From: Vibrio pacinii DSM 19139
GTDB lineage: Bacteria; Pseudomonadota; Gammaproteobacteria; Enterobacterales; Vibrionaceae
DNA: 64,000 bases
Direction of reading: 5' to 3'
Assembly (NCBI RefSeq): GCF_000711795.1
Contig: NZ_KL543976.1
Span: 124,001 to 188,000, forward strand
Under the pieces are notes generated by a model. That model was given only the letters and a program-made list of their open reading frames with translations, did no database searches and was not told the origin of the DNA. Both the position numbers and the translations under genes were made by a program. Shown here one piece after another: positions 27,562-35,722 of this stretch. Position 1 is the stretch's first letter. Every line of letters begins with the position of its first letter.

Positions 27562-28938
27562 ATGTCTGCAGGATTAGTACAGGCAGCTTATATTGTTGCT
27601 GCTTTATTCTTTATTATGAGCTTAGCGGGTTTGTCTAAGCAAGAGTCTGCTCGGTCGGGTAACTACTACGGCATCGCAGGTATGGCTATCGCATTGATCG
27701 CAACGATCTTCGGCCCGGATTCGCAAGGGTTTACTTGGATCATTATTGCGATGGTGATTGGTGGTGGTATTGGTATCCACTACGCCAAAAAAGTTGAAAT
27801 GACAGAAATGCCAGAGTTAGTGGCAATTTTGCATAGTTTCGTCGGTATGGCCGCAGTGTTAGTGGGCTACAACAGCTATCTTGATGCACCCGTTGCAGCA
27901 ACACACGCTGAACACGTTATTCACCTTGTTGAAGTTTTCCTTGGCGTTTTCATTGGTGCGGTTACATTTACAGGGTCGATAGTGGCTTTTGGTAAATTGC
28001 GCGGTATTATTTCGTCTTCACCAATGAATCTTCCTCATAAACACAAACTTAACTTGGCAGCGATCGTTGTTTCAACGTTGTTGATGCTGCAGTTTGTTAA
28101 CGCGGATGGCAGTGTATTTGCGTTGATCGTGATGACTCTCATTGCTTTTGCATTCGGTTATCACTTGGTGGCATCGATTGGCGGTGCAGATATGCCAGTG
28201 GTCGTTTCAATGTTGAACTCCTATTCAGGTTGGGCTGCAGCGGCAGCAGGTTTCATGCTTGCAAACGACTTGTTGATTGTGACAGGGGCGTTGGTCGGTT
28301 CATCAGGTGCGATCCTTTCTTACATTATGTGTAAGGCGATGAACCGCTCATTTATCAGTGTGATTGCTGGTGGCTTTGGTCAAGAAGTGGTGATCTCATC
28401 GGATCAAGAGCAGGGTGAACACCGTGAAACATCCGCTGAGGATGTCGCTGAAATGCTTAAGAACTCGACGTCTGTCATCATCACACCAGGATATGGTATG
28501 GCCGTAGCTCAAGCGCAATATCCAGTGCATGAAATTACCGAAAAACTACGCTCTCAGGGTATTGAAGTTCGCTTTGGTATTCACCCTGTTGCGGGTCGCT
28601 TACCCGGTCATATGAATGTTTTGCTCGCTGAAGCTAAAGTACCTTACGATATCGTACTCGAGATGGATGAGATCAACGATGATTTTCCTAACACAGATAC
28701 TGTGCTAGTTATTGGTGCGAACGATACTGTTAACCCAGCAGCGCTCGAAGATCCAAATAGCCCTATCGCAGGCATGCCAGTACTGGAAGTTTGGAATGCG
28801 AAAAACGTAGTGGTATTCAAGCGTTCAATGAATACTGGCTACGCTGGTGTACAAAACCCATTATTCTTTAAAGAGAATACTCAGATGTTGTTTGGTGATG
28901 CAAAAGAGAGCGTTGATGCGATCTCACGTGCTTTGTAA
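27562..28938 (+). CDS. pntB: NAD(P) transhydrogenase, beta subunit
   Basis: A 458-residue subunit with about nine N-terminal membrane helices and the C-terminal NADP-binding domain III, seen in the segments [37 protein letters not shown] and [12 protein letters not shown]. It completes the enzyme with PntA. The start has a GGAGTAACAGGGA region upstream, and a terminator follows the stop. Confidence 0.97.
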   Translation: MSAGLVQAAYIVAALFFIMSLAGLSKQESARSGNYYGIAGMAIALIATIFGPDSQGFTWIIIAMVIGGGIGIHYAKKVEMTEMPELVAILHSFVGMAAVLVGYNSYLDAPVAATHAEHVIHLVEVFLGVFIGAVTFTGSIVAFGKLRGIISSSPMNLPHKHKLNLAAIVVSTLLMLQFVNADGSVFALIVMTLIAFAFGYHLVASIGGADMPVVVSMLNSYSGWAAAAAGFMLANDLLIVTGALVGSSGAILSYIMCKAMNRSFISVIAGGFGQEVVISSDQEQGEHRETSAEDVAEMLKNSTSVIITPGYGMAVAQAQYPVHEITEKLRSQGIEVRFGIHPVAGRLPGHMNVLLAEAKVPYDIVLEMDEINDDFPNTDTVLVIGANDTVNPAALEDPNSPIAGMPVLEVWNAKNVVVFKRSMNTGYAGVQNPLFFKENTQMLFGDAKESVDAISRAL

Positions 28939-28956
28939 CATCAAATAACCTTATAA

Positions 28957-28983
28957 GAAGCCAGCATCTTGCTGGCTTCTTTC
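28957..28983 (+). terminator. Intrinsic terminator of pntAB
   Basis: Stem GAAGCCAGC / GCTGGCTTC with a five-base loop and a short T tract. Confidence 0.85.
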
Positions 28984-29082
28984 ATTTCATCTGTTACATT
29001 TCTGACATTGATATCACATTCGATTTTATATTTTTGCAATAATGCTTTACTCTAAATCATAACTTACTGATTTAATGAATTT

Positions 29083-30543
29083 TTGCATTTGACTAAGAAA
29101 ACGATAATAGCATGGCTATTTGGCTTCGCACTTTTTAGCACCAGTGTCTTAGCTCAATCATTGCCGGAACGTATTGATAAGTTTGTGGATCTTTTTGATC
29201 AAGTAGACGCGACGGTCTCTTACGACATCCGTAGTTTACAGTCAGATTATCCCACTCGTCTCCTTACGCCTGAATCTATGTTGCCGCAGACGTCTTCTTA
29301 TCCGTTAAAAGATATCCAGCGATTGTACAAGCTTGCGCAAAATTGTACTGGTAAGTTGCCTTTAAGTCCGTTGATCACTGAACCATTGGTATTCACTCGC
29401 GCGATGTGCAAAGGCAGTAAGTTAAGTGATAAATGGTTTGCACGTAGTGCACTGATTCATCCTGGCGGGGGGACTTACGCAAGCCGTTATGTACAACTTC
29501 ACCCAGAAAAGCTCGATGATTTGCAGCAATATATGCACATAAAAGAGCGATCTTTAGCACCGAATAACACCTTATTGGGTCGGTTGCAGAGAATGAGTGA
29601 AGACTCGATCATCGCTTTAATCTCAGGGTCAAGCATGTTCATCGAAAGCGGTGAACTATGGCTGAGAAAAAACGACAATTACTTGCTCTATCCTGACGCT
29701 CAATGGCGGGATAATTTAAAAGCAGCAGGGTTGATGTTTACGCTCAAAAGTGAGTCGAATGCCTGTTTTATTCAGCGTGGCAATTTATGCTGGGATGTAG
29801 AAGATCAATCCGATATCTTGCGCATTTCGATGGTAGTCCTAGTCATCGCTAACATATTATTGGTGATTGGCTGGTCAGCATATCGTTGGAATACCAAACG
29901 ACAAGAGATGAAAAGTCGGATGTTGGTGCTGCAAATTCTCACCCATGAATTGAGAACACCAATTGCCAGTTTGTCGTTAACGGTTGAAGGTTTTCGCCGT
30001 GAGTTCGAAAAACTGCCAGAGTCGGTATATGATGAATTTCGACGTTTATGTGAAGATTCCAGACGCTTGCGCCAACTCGCTGAAGCAAGTAAAGATTATT
30101 TGCAATCGGATAATAAACCACTTGCGACCGCTTGGGTTCCATCAGTAGCAGAGTGGCTTGAATATAAGATGGAACAAGAGTTTGATGACAATGTTAAGTT
30201 TGTCATCAATAAAGATAGTGCTGCTAAACTTAATGTTTATTGGTTAGGGACATGCATTGACAACTTAATTAGAAACGCCGTTAAATATGGCGTGGCGCCT
30301 ATTGTTGTCGATGTAACAACGGAAAAACAAAAAATTACGGTTAAAGTGATGGACCAAGGTGAACTGACGGCCAAAGATTGGCGTCAAGTTCGCAAACCGT
30401 TTGTAAGTAAAAGCGGCCTAGGACTTGGCTTAACAATTGTCGAGTCGATGGTCAGTAGGATGGGTGGTAAAATGTCCTTAGTTGGTCCACCGACAACGTT
30501 TATTTTGGAGATACCTTGTGAAACAGACACTGCTTCTCGTTGA
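29083..30543 (+). CDS. vxrA: Sensor histidine kinase VxrA (WigK)
   Basis: Inner-membrane sensor kinase of about 486 residues. It has a signal-like first helix (IIAWLFGFALFSTSVLAQ), a periplasmic sensor domain (about 20-245, DUF3404 type, four Cys), a membrane helix (about 246-268), HisKA with His288 in LTHELRTPIASL, and an HATPase domain with NLIRNAVKYG and GLGLGLTIVE. In V. cholerae VxrAB responds to cell-wall damage and controls type VI secretion, biofilm and wall synthesis. There is no ATG start in the right place: the start must be TTG at 29083 or 29089, with no clear ribosome binding site. It overlaps vxrB by 26 bases. Confidence 0.92.
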   Translation: MHLTKKTIIAWLFGFALFSTSVLAQSLPERIDKFVDLFDQVDATVSYDIRSLQSDYPTRLLTPESMLPQTSSYPLKDIQRLYKLAQNCTGKLPLSPLITEPLVFTRAMCKGSKLSDKWFARSALIHPGGGTYASRYVQLHPEKLDDLQQYMHIKERSLAPNNTLLGRLQRMSEDSIIALISGSSMFIESGELWLRKNDNYLLYPDAQWRDNLKAAGLMFTLKSESNACFIQRGNLCWDVEDQSDILRISMVVLVIANILLVIGWSAYRWNTKRQEMKSRMLVLQILTHELRTPIASLSLTVEGFRREFEKLPESVYDEFRRLCEDSRRLRQLAEASKDYLQSDNKPLATAWVPSVAEWLEYKMEQEFDDNVKFVINKDSAAKLNVYWLGTCIDNLIRNAVKYGVAPIVVDVTTEKQKITVKVMDQGELTAKDWRQVRKPFVSKSGLGLGLTIVESMVSRMGGKMSLVGPPTTFILEIPCETDTASR

Positions 30544-31177
30544 AGACGATAAAAACTTAGCGGATGGGTTGCTAGTCAGCCTTGAACAAGCGGGATACGA
30601 ATGTTTCCATGCCGAAAAGATCGCTGATGTTGCGCAATATTGGGATAAGGCCGACTTGGTCATTCTCGATCGTCAATTACCAGATGGCGATTCAGTACAG
30701 CACTTAGTCGATTGGAAAAAAATCAAAGACGTCCCTGTTGTACTATTAACCGCTCTAGTGACAGTAAAGGATAAAGTTACCGGACTTGACGCTGGTGCCA
30801 ATGATTACTTAACTAAACCGTTTGCAGAAGCTGAATTATTTGCTCGAATTCGCGCTCAACTTCGTGCGCCTGAAGGGGAACAAAGTGATGATTCGCGCGT
30901 GGTTACCGAGCATTTGGTTATCGACAAGTCTACTCGTGAAGTGTTCTATAACGATGAATCGGTGACATTAACGCGTACCGAATTTGATCTGCTGTTGTTT
31001 TTAGCGAGTAATTTGGGTCGAGTATTTACTCGTGATGAGTTACTTGATCACGTCTGGGGCTACAATCACTTCCCAACTACTCGTACGGTTGATACCCACG
31101 TATTACAACTTCGCCAAAAGCTGCCCGGTCTTGAGATCGAAACGCTTCGTGGCGTTGGCTATAAAATGAAGGCGTAA
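30518..31177 (+). CDS. vxrB: Response regulator VxrB (WigR)
   Basis: OmpR/PhoB-type regulator of 219 residues: receiver domain with Asp51 in LVILDRQLPDG and Lys in YLTKPF, then a winged-helix DNA-binding domain (about 125-219) with LTRTEFDLLLFLASNLGRVFTRDELLDHVWGY. The start is GTG at 30518 because GGAG lies just before it and the family begins MKQTLLLVEDD; the frame is open earlier but lies inside vxrA. It shares a base with vxrC, so the first three genes are tightly coupled. Confidence 0.95.
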   Translation: MKQTLLLVEDDKNLADGLLVSLEQAGYECFHAEKIADVAQYWDKADLVILDRQLPDGDSVQHLVDWKKIKDVPVVLLTALVTVKDKVTGLDAGANDYLTKPFAEAELFARIRAQLRAPEGEQSDDSRVVTEHLVIDKSTREVFYNDESVTLTRTEFDLLLFLASNLGRVFTRDELLDHVWGYNHFPTTRTVDTHVLQLRQKLPGLEIETLRGVGYKMKA

Positions 31178-32055
31178 TGGTTAAGCCATATTTATTAATA
31201 GGTGCGCTAGTGATTAGCGCGCCAATCAACGCAGAGCAAGTGCCGTGGTTTGATACCAACTCGCCGCTGACTCAAGCGCACAAGCACCTTTTGAACAATG
31301 ATTTACCCGCTATGTTTGGATCGTTGGTAGAGGTGTGGCAGCTTGAAGATAACCAGACTATTACACCACACCTCAATGATCTATTTGTTCAATCCCTTGA
31401 AGTAGATTGCGGTAAAGGTTTTGCCAACAAACCATTACCACAGTGGTTAAATACGGTCGTGGTTCGGCGTACCGATATTCAAAGTCCTGGCCGGGACGCA
31501 TATCGAGCGATAGTCGAAGCGGCTTCAAGCAAAGAGATTACAGACATCAGTTTAACTAAATGGGTGTCAAAAGAGCTTTCAACGGACAACACGTTTACCG
31601 TCGCAATTTCACCCAACGACGATGATTTACAAATATACTCCAAGCGATATAACCTAAATAGTCGTGTCGATATGGGGCTTTATCGCATTGATATTACCGC
31701 GGCCGACCAAACTTCTTGGAGTTCTTGGCTAGTGCTAGGTGAACCCTTTTCGTCAACAGTCGTTCGGTGGAACGCGAAAGCGGAATGGCGCGTTGAACGT
31801 AACGCATTACTCAATCCGCACTGTCCGCTACCTAAACTGGATGTTTCTATCTATGATTATGTCGATGGCAATTACATTCAAGTGGCGAATGAGCGATATG
31901 AATCCGACTATCCTACATCAATCGATAAAATCACCATCAATCCTGGTCGTTATGTCCTAGCGGTGTCAATCAACAGCCAACGTTGGCAGGGGCCGATCAT
32001 CGTTGAGCAGTCGCAAATAATTAGTAAAACGTATGATGTTTCAGTGGAGGAATAA
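31177..32055 (+). CDS. vxrC: VxrC, DUF2861 family periplasmic protein
   Basis: A 292-residue protein with a signal peptide (MVKPYLLIGALVISAPINAE) and a beta-rich periplasmic part with two cysteines. It corresponds to the DUF2861 protein encoded third in the V. cholerae vxr operon. Its molecular role is not established. The ATG shares the last base of the vxrB stop codon (TAATG), which supports the start. Confidence 0.87.
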   Translation: MVKPYLLIGALVISAPINAEQVPWFDTNSPLTQAHKHLLNNDLPAMFGSLVEVWQLEDNQTITPHLNDLFVQSLEVDCGKGFANKPLPQWLNTVVVRRTDIQSPGRDAYRAIVEAASSKEITDISLTKWVSKELSTDNTFTVAISPNDDDLQIYSKRYNLNSRVDMGLYRIDITAADQTSWSSWLVLGEPFSSTVVRWNAKAEWRVERNALLNPHCPLPKLDVSIYDYVDGNYIQVANERYESDYPTSIDKITINPGRYVLAVSINSQRWQGPIIVEQSQIISKTYDVSVEE

Positions 32056-32076
32056 CTAAAGATAATAGACAATAGG

Positions 32077-32113
32077 TCGATATAAGCCCATGGAACCTAA
32101 AAGTTTATATCGA
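32077..32113 (+). promoter_or_regulatory. Inverted repeat against the vxrD start codon
   Basis: Arms TCGATATAA (32077-32085) and TTATATCGA (32105-32113) with a 19-base loop; the right arm ends one base before the vxrD ATG. It could fold in the mRNA over the initiation region. Confidence 0.45.
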
Positions 32114-32114
32114 T

Positions 32115-33323
32115 ATGGAAAATAAAATTAAACTATTAACACTTTCTATTGCGCTAGCGACCACATCAGCGTCTGCAGCTAACTACGCTATCGAAGCACG
32201 TGGTGATGCCATGGGTGGTGTTGGTGTAGTATCGGCAAACTTCTTAACCGCCCCATTTTATAACCCTGCCATTACCGCTATCTATCGTCGCAACGATGAT
32301 GTCGGGATGATCACACCAAGCCTTGGTCTTTCATATAGTGATGAGCATATGATGGTTGATGATCTTGATAAGGCGGCAGGATTGATTGATAGTGCTATCG
32401 GTGGTGATTACTCTAATATTTCAGAATTAGAAACGACATTAGCCGCACTTGACGGTGATATCGCCAAGCTAGAATTTGGTGGCGTGATTGCATTTGCAAT
32501 TCCTAACCGTTTCATCGCTGCAAATCTAGTTGGTAAGGCTTATGCCGAATCTTTCGCACAGACCGACGTTTATTCTGGAGCAAATAGCTCTATAGACGCC
32601 GCACTCAACCCTGCAATTAATGCTGAGCTTAGTGGTGTAAAAGCAGTTGGGGTTGGTGTCACCGAAGTTGGCTTATCGCTAGCCAAATACCAAACTTTCC
32701 TTGGTCAGCATATTGCGTTTGGTATTACCCCAAAATTGCAGCGTATTTATACTTATGTATATCAAGCCAATATAAATAATTACGACATAAAAGATGTACG
32801 CGACAATGGTACTGGTGAAACTATGTTCAACATTGACGCGGGTTTCCTTTGGTTTTATGGGCCACTGCGTGTTGGTATTGCAGCAATGAATATCGTTTCA
32901 CGTGATATTACGACTCAGTCACTTCCTGGCTCTACGGTTACTTCGCAAATTGATGCCAGTCAAAGCCGTACATTTTCACCTGTTAGCTATGATTATCAAA
33001 TGCGCCCCCTTTATACCGTGGGTGTGGGGTTAATCGGTGATTACGCTTCGTTAAGTGTCGACTACGATCTGAACGAAGAGGAGCGCTACACCAATTTCAA
33101 TGACAATACTCAAATGGTAAGAGTCGGTGGCGAGATCGACATTTTGCGCCAGCTCAAATTGCGTGCGGGTTGGAACCGAAACTTAGCCTATGATGATCTC
33201 GACGATACGATAACTGCGGGTATCGGTCTTTCTCCGTTAAACCTTTTTCAACTTGATATCGGTGCAAGTTATACCAATGAAAATTCTATGGGTGCTTATA
33301 TCAACTTCCTAACCAGTTATTAA
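32115..33323 (+). CDS. vxrD: VxrD, TraF-like (TraF_2) outer-membrane protein
   Basis: A 402-residue exported protein: signal peptide (LLTLSIALATTSASA) followed by a beta-rich sequence with the N-terminal ARGDAMGGVGVVSANFLTAPFYNPA segment, reminiscent of FadL-type barrels and annotated in databases as conjugal transfer protein TraF, though no conjugation genes are present. It is the fourth vxr gene. The C-terminus NFLTSY ends in an aromatic residue as in outer-membrane proteins. No good ribosome binding site is seen before the ATG, and a hairpin abuts it. Confidence 0.87.
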   Translation: MENKIKLLTLSIALATTSASAANYAIEARGDAMGGVGVVSANFLTAPFYNPAITAIYRRNDDVGMITPSLGLSYSDEHMMVDDLDKAAGLIDSAIGGDYSNISELETTLAALDGDIAKLEFGGVIAFAIPNRFIAANLVGKAYAESFAQTDVYSGANSSIDAALNPAINAELSGVKAVGVGVTEVGLSLAKYQTFLGQHIAFGITPKLQRIYTYVYQANINNYDIKDVRDNGTGETMFNIDAGFLWFYGPLRVGIAAMNIVSRDITTQSLPGSTVTSQIDASQSRTFSPVSYDYQMRPLYTVGVGLIGDYASLSVDYDLNEEERYTNFNDNTQMVRVGGEIDILRQLKLRAGWNRNLAYDDLDDTITAGIGLSPLNLFQLDIGASYTNENSMGAYINFLTSY

Positions 33324-33405
33324 TCTGTGCAGTTAGGTTAGTAAGGCTAGTCATTAGCTAAGATTCGTACTATAGTCGGCTGCTAAATGTTTAGGAGCCT
33401 TTTTT

Positions 33406-33552
33406 ATGTTTGACGATTTACCGCAACTCTCTCACCAAGAACAACAAAAAGCCGTTGAAGAAATCCAAAAGTTAATGGCAGAAGGGATGAGTACCGCTCA
33501 AGCGATTAAAGTCGTTGCGGAAAAAATTAGAGCGCAAGCCGCTAAACAATAG
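33406..33552 (+). CDS. vxrE: VxrE, YoaH/UPF0181 family small protein
   Basis: A 48-residue protein too short for most gene finders. The sequence begins [20 protein letters not shown] and continues with a [19 protein letters not shown] helix pair; it is close to E. coli YoaH (UPF0181), whose function is unknown. An AGGAG ribosome binding site precedes the ATG, 83 bases after vxrD. It is followed by a terminator that closes the vxr operon. Confidence 0.88.
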   Translation: MFDDLPQLSHQEQQKAVEEIQKLMAEGMSTAQAIKVVAEKIRAQAAKQ

Positions 33553-33573
33553 TAAAGACTAATTCTCGACTAG

Positions 33574-33598
33574 AAGAGCGCTGCGGTGCTCTTTTTTT
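33574..33598 (+). terminator. Intrinsic terminator closing vxrABCDE
   Basis: Arms AGAGC and GCTCT with a short GC-rich loop and seven T on the plus strand. Confidence 0.8.
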
Positions 33599-33599
33599 A

Positions 33600-34161
33600 T
33601 ACCTGTCGCCATATAGCGCACTATAACTGAATAGATCTATGACAAAGTGAAAACGCAATAGGTGAGTAGGGCGTAAAAACAAACGTGACACTAACAGATG
33701 CAAATTATGTAAGAGTTTTGAAAGTCTCAACAACTAGGTTGCAACTACAACAAATCCATTCAAATACAGTAACTTATCGCAATATTTTATTCTGGCCAGT
33801 TCATCTTGAGCGCTTGTTATGTAATTTAATTACATAATGGTAACTTCCGGTAGCAAGTGCTCACTACATGCCAGATGATTACTCTGCATGGTGATGCGGT
33901 AACGAATGTGGGTCACTTGTGTAATGCAATTGTCAAAGAAACAACGCATTTGTTCATATTTAAGTGGAGTCATGCTTTCACGGTTGTGTGGGGGAAATTT
34001 GGCAGTTTTGAAGTGGGTTACTTGCTGCCAGTTTGTCACGTTATAGAGCCAACAAATAATCAGCTTGAACTGGCTAGAGTTAATCAATTTAGACGAAATA
34101 GAGTTTAATGCGATTTAGAGGTTAGTATAAAGTGATAAACCGCTTAATGTTACAATGTCAC
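33600..34161. other. 562-base gap with no believable gene
   Basis: Two overlapping open frames on opposite strands (33857-34108 plus, 33830-34087 minus) lack ribosome binding sites and known motifs. The one clear feature is a 21-base palindrome at 33817-33837. Composition is AT-rich in the first half. It may hold decayed sequence or an unrecognised RNA. Confidence 0.5.
33817..33837. repeat. Perfect 21-base palindrome, possible operator
   Basis: Arms TTATGTAATT and AATTACATAA around a single T. The symmetry and length resemble a regulator binding site more than a terminator, as it has few GC pairs. No gene with a good start lies just next to it. Confidence 0.5.
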
Positions 34162-34443
34162 CTAAAATGAAATCTGATAACGTAAAGTATCAGGGTTGGC
34201 ATCTAACCACAAAACACGATCAATATCATGATTTAAAGATTCGAGAATGGTTTCGGCATACCAGCGGTATTCAAAGCACATCATATGAACGACCGTTTCT
34301 TCAGTTAATGTCGCATTATCTATAAGCGTATACTGCTTACTACCGTATACGCGCTCAAGAGCATCCCGTGGTGATGCAGCTTCCACTAAATAATAACTTT
34401 GCCAATCCGTGACGCTATAGAGGTTAAATTGCTCGTTAGACAA
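34162..34443 (-). CDS. Small hypothetical protein
   Basis: A 93-residue soluble protein with no signal peptide or membrane helix. The TTG start at 34443 is supported by AAGGAG six bases upstream. The sequence is rich in Tyr and Trp (QSYYLVEAASPRDALERVYG, FEYRWYAETIL). I do not recognise the family. Flanked by two long gene-poor regions. Confidence 0.65.
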   Translation of the reverse strand: MSNEQFNLYSVTDWQSYYLVEAASPRDALERVYGSKQYTLIDNATLTEETVVHMMCFEYRWYAETILESLNHDIDRVLWLDANPDTLRYQISF

Positions 34444-34568
34444 AACTGACTCCTTTATATGCTAATATCAGCAGCATAACCAAATTTTCATAACGATAAA
34501 GCCATTCGGCCATTTCGCATAAAACAATTCGATCGAGACAACATTATATTTACGAGGTGAATAAGGGT

Positions 34569-34733
34569 ATGCCTAATGATTGGCAACAAACCCTTAGATT
34601 CATTGATTAATAATCAGCAGCAACAATTAACAATAATCACATCCTGGTTAAAGGCCCATACAAAACGATCGAGTCAGCGATGGATAAAGCACGAGAAACC
34701 CTGGATGTAACCGTGTTCAGAGCACCATTTTAA
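34569..34733 (+). pseudogene. Short frame interrupted by two consecutive TAA codons
   Basis: From the ATG at 34569 one frame reads 13 codons (MPNDWQQTLRFID), then TAA TAA, then 39 sense codons including HILVKGPYKTIESAMDKARE before the final TAA. A GAGGTGA lies about ten bases before the ATG. The second part looks protein-like and its pattern faintly recalls a SPOR domain, but this is weak. It may be a decayed gene or chance. Confidence 0.3.
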
Positions 34734-34785
34734 TCAACACCTAAGTGCGTATTATGTATATTATGGTAAATAAAGAATTGCAAGT

Positions 34786-34807
34786 ATAGAGCTCAAACGA
34801 GCTCTAT
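34786..34807. repeat. Perfect 9-base-pair hairpin without a T tract
   Basis: Arms ATAGAGCTC and GAGCTCTAT with loop AAAC. Neither strand has a T run after it, so it is not a normal terminator. Confidence 0.45.
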
Positions 34808-34930
34808 TAAGACTAACACTTCTGGCACTTTATCTAGTGGCTATAAACATAGTGATTAAACATAAGTGCATTTACCATAAAATACCTAATAAACAGTTTG
34901 ATAATCGAAGATTACAAACTCTTGATTAGA

Positions 34931-35242
34931 TTAACCTCCGGCTAATTTGACGGTATAACCTTTCTTTTCTAGCAAGGCTTTGATTTTGTCGCGAGCATCA
35001 CCCTGAATTTCGATTGTGCCATCTTTGATCGAACCACCACAGCCGCACACTTTTTTAAGTTCTGCGGCTAAAAGTTTTAGTGCAGCGTCTTCAATATCTA
35101 AGCCAGAGACTATGCAGACCCCTTTACCTTTACGGCCTTTGGTTTGACGTTGGATACGGACGATACCGTCGCCTTTTTCGCGTTGAGGTTTGCTTTCTTC
35201 AGGTTTGATGCGGCCTACATCAGTGCTATATACAAGAGTCAT
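34931..35242 (-). CDS. yciH: YciH, SUI1/eIF1-like translation factor
   Basis: A 103-residue SUI1-domain protein: KGKGVCIVSGLDIEDAALKLLAAELKKVCGCGGSIKDGTIEIQGD is the typical core with the GCGGSIKDG turn. In E. coli YciH resembles eukaryotic eIF1 and affects start-site fidelity under some conditions. Length is normal for the family. It follows the 35252-35635 gene on the same strand after 9 bases, so they probably share a transcript. Confidence 0.93.
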   Translation of the reverse strand: MTLVYSTDVGRIKPEESKPQREKGDGIVRIQRQTKGRKGKGVCIVSGLDIEDAALKLLAAELKKVCGCGGSIKDGTIEIQGDARDKIKALLEKKGYTVKLAGG

Positions 35243-35251
35243 ATAAATTAC

Positions 35252-35635
35252 TTACTTTTTCTGTTGCTGTTGAGCTTTCTGCTTTGCAACCAAGTATGCC
35301 TCTATATGCTTCTGAATGGCAAGTTTTCCACCTTTGATTAGTCGACCATTAAAAAAACAGTACCAAGCGTTAGGCTCACCGCTATCGTTCTTAATCGAAT
35401 AACCATGAAAGTTTTCTTGTGTCGGCTGACCTTCAGATTTTTGAGTGTTGGCTAATGAGTTGAACTCTTTCGGATCGATAATAGAGGCAGTATCGCAAAA
35501 CCAATCAATACTTTTCTTTACTGCCGCCATGTTACCAGACAATAAATGATTCTTTATTTGTACTTGCCAGATTTCAGTTGAATTCCCAGCAGTTTTTAGG
35601 GTAAACCCTCGATACGTTGCAGCGGCCATAAGCAT
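35252..35635 (-). CDS. Hypothetical protein (possibly DUF3319)
   Basis: A 127-residue soluble protein ending in a Gln/Lys-rich tail (KQKAQQQQKK). Two similar-looking halves are seen: YRGFTLKTAG...WQVQIKNHLLSG and FHGYSIKND...WYCFFNGRLIKGGKLAIQKHIEAYL, which suggests an internal duplication of a small fold. I believe it is DUF3319, from memory. No function is known. The start is uncertain (ATG at 35635 or 35629) because no ribosome binding site is clear. It is divergent from the recombinase gene. Confidence 0.72.
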   Translation of the reverse strand: MLMAAATYRGFTLKTAGNSTEIWQVQIKNHLLSGNMAAVKKSIDWFCDTASIIDPKEFNSLANTQKSEGQPTQENFHGYSIKNDSGEPNAWYCFFNGRLIKGGKLAIQKHIEAYLVAKQKAQQQQKK

Positions 35636-35722
35636 TATTATCGTTGTTATAAGTTAGTTTAATAGTAATTGTAAATTGCTCATTATCAAGTATATTTATG
35701 ATATATTTTTTGGTTATAGTGC

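Larger units (their letters stand above)
34444..34930. other. 487-base gene-poor region
   Basis: Holds a broken reading frame at 34569-34733 and a 9-base-pair hairpin at 34786-34807. AT-rich, with no clear promoter or intact gene. Confidence 0.5.

Noticed and set aside
32115..33323. TraF-like protein as a sign of a conjugation system
   Set aside because: The TraF_2 name comes from family annotation; the gene is the vxrD member of a two-component operon and no transfer genes are present.
33830..34108. Overlapping open frames of 83 and 85 codons on opposite strands
   Set aside because: No ribosome binding site, no known motif, and the two frames overlap almost fully; at most one could be real.
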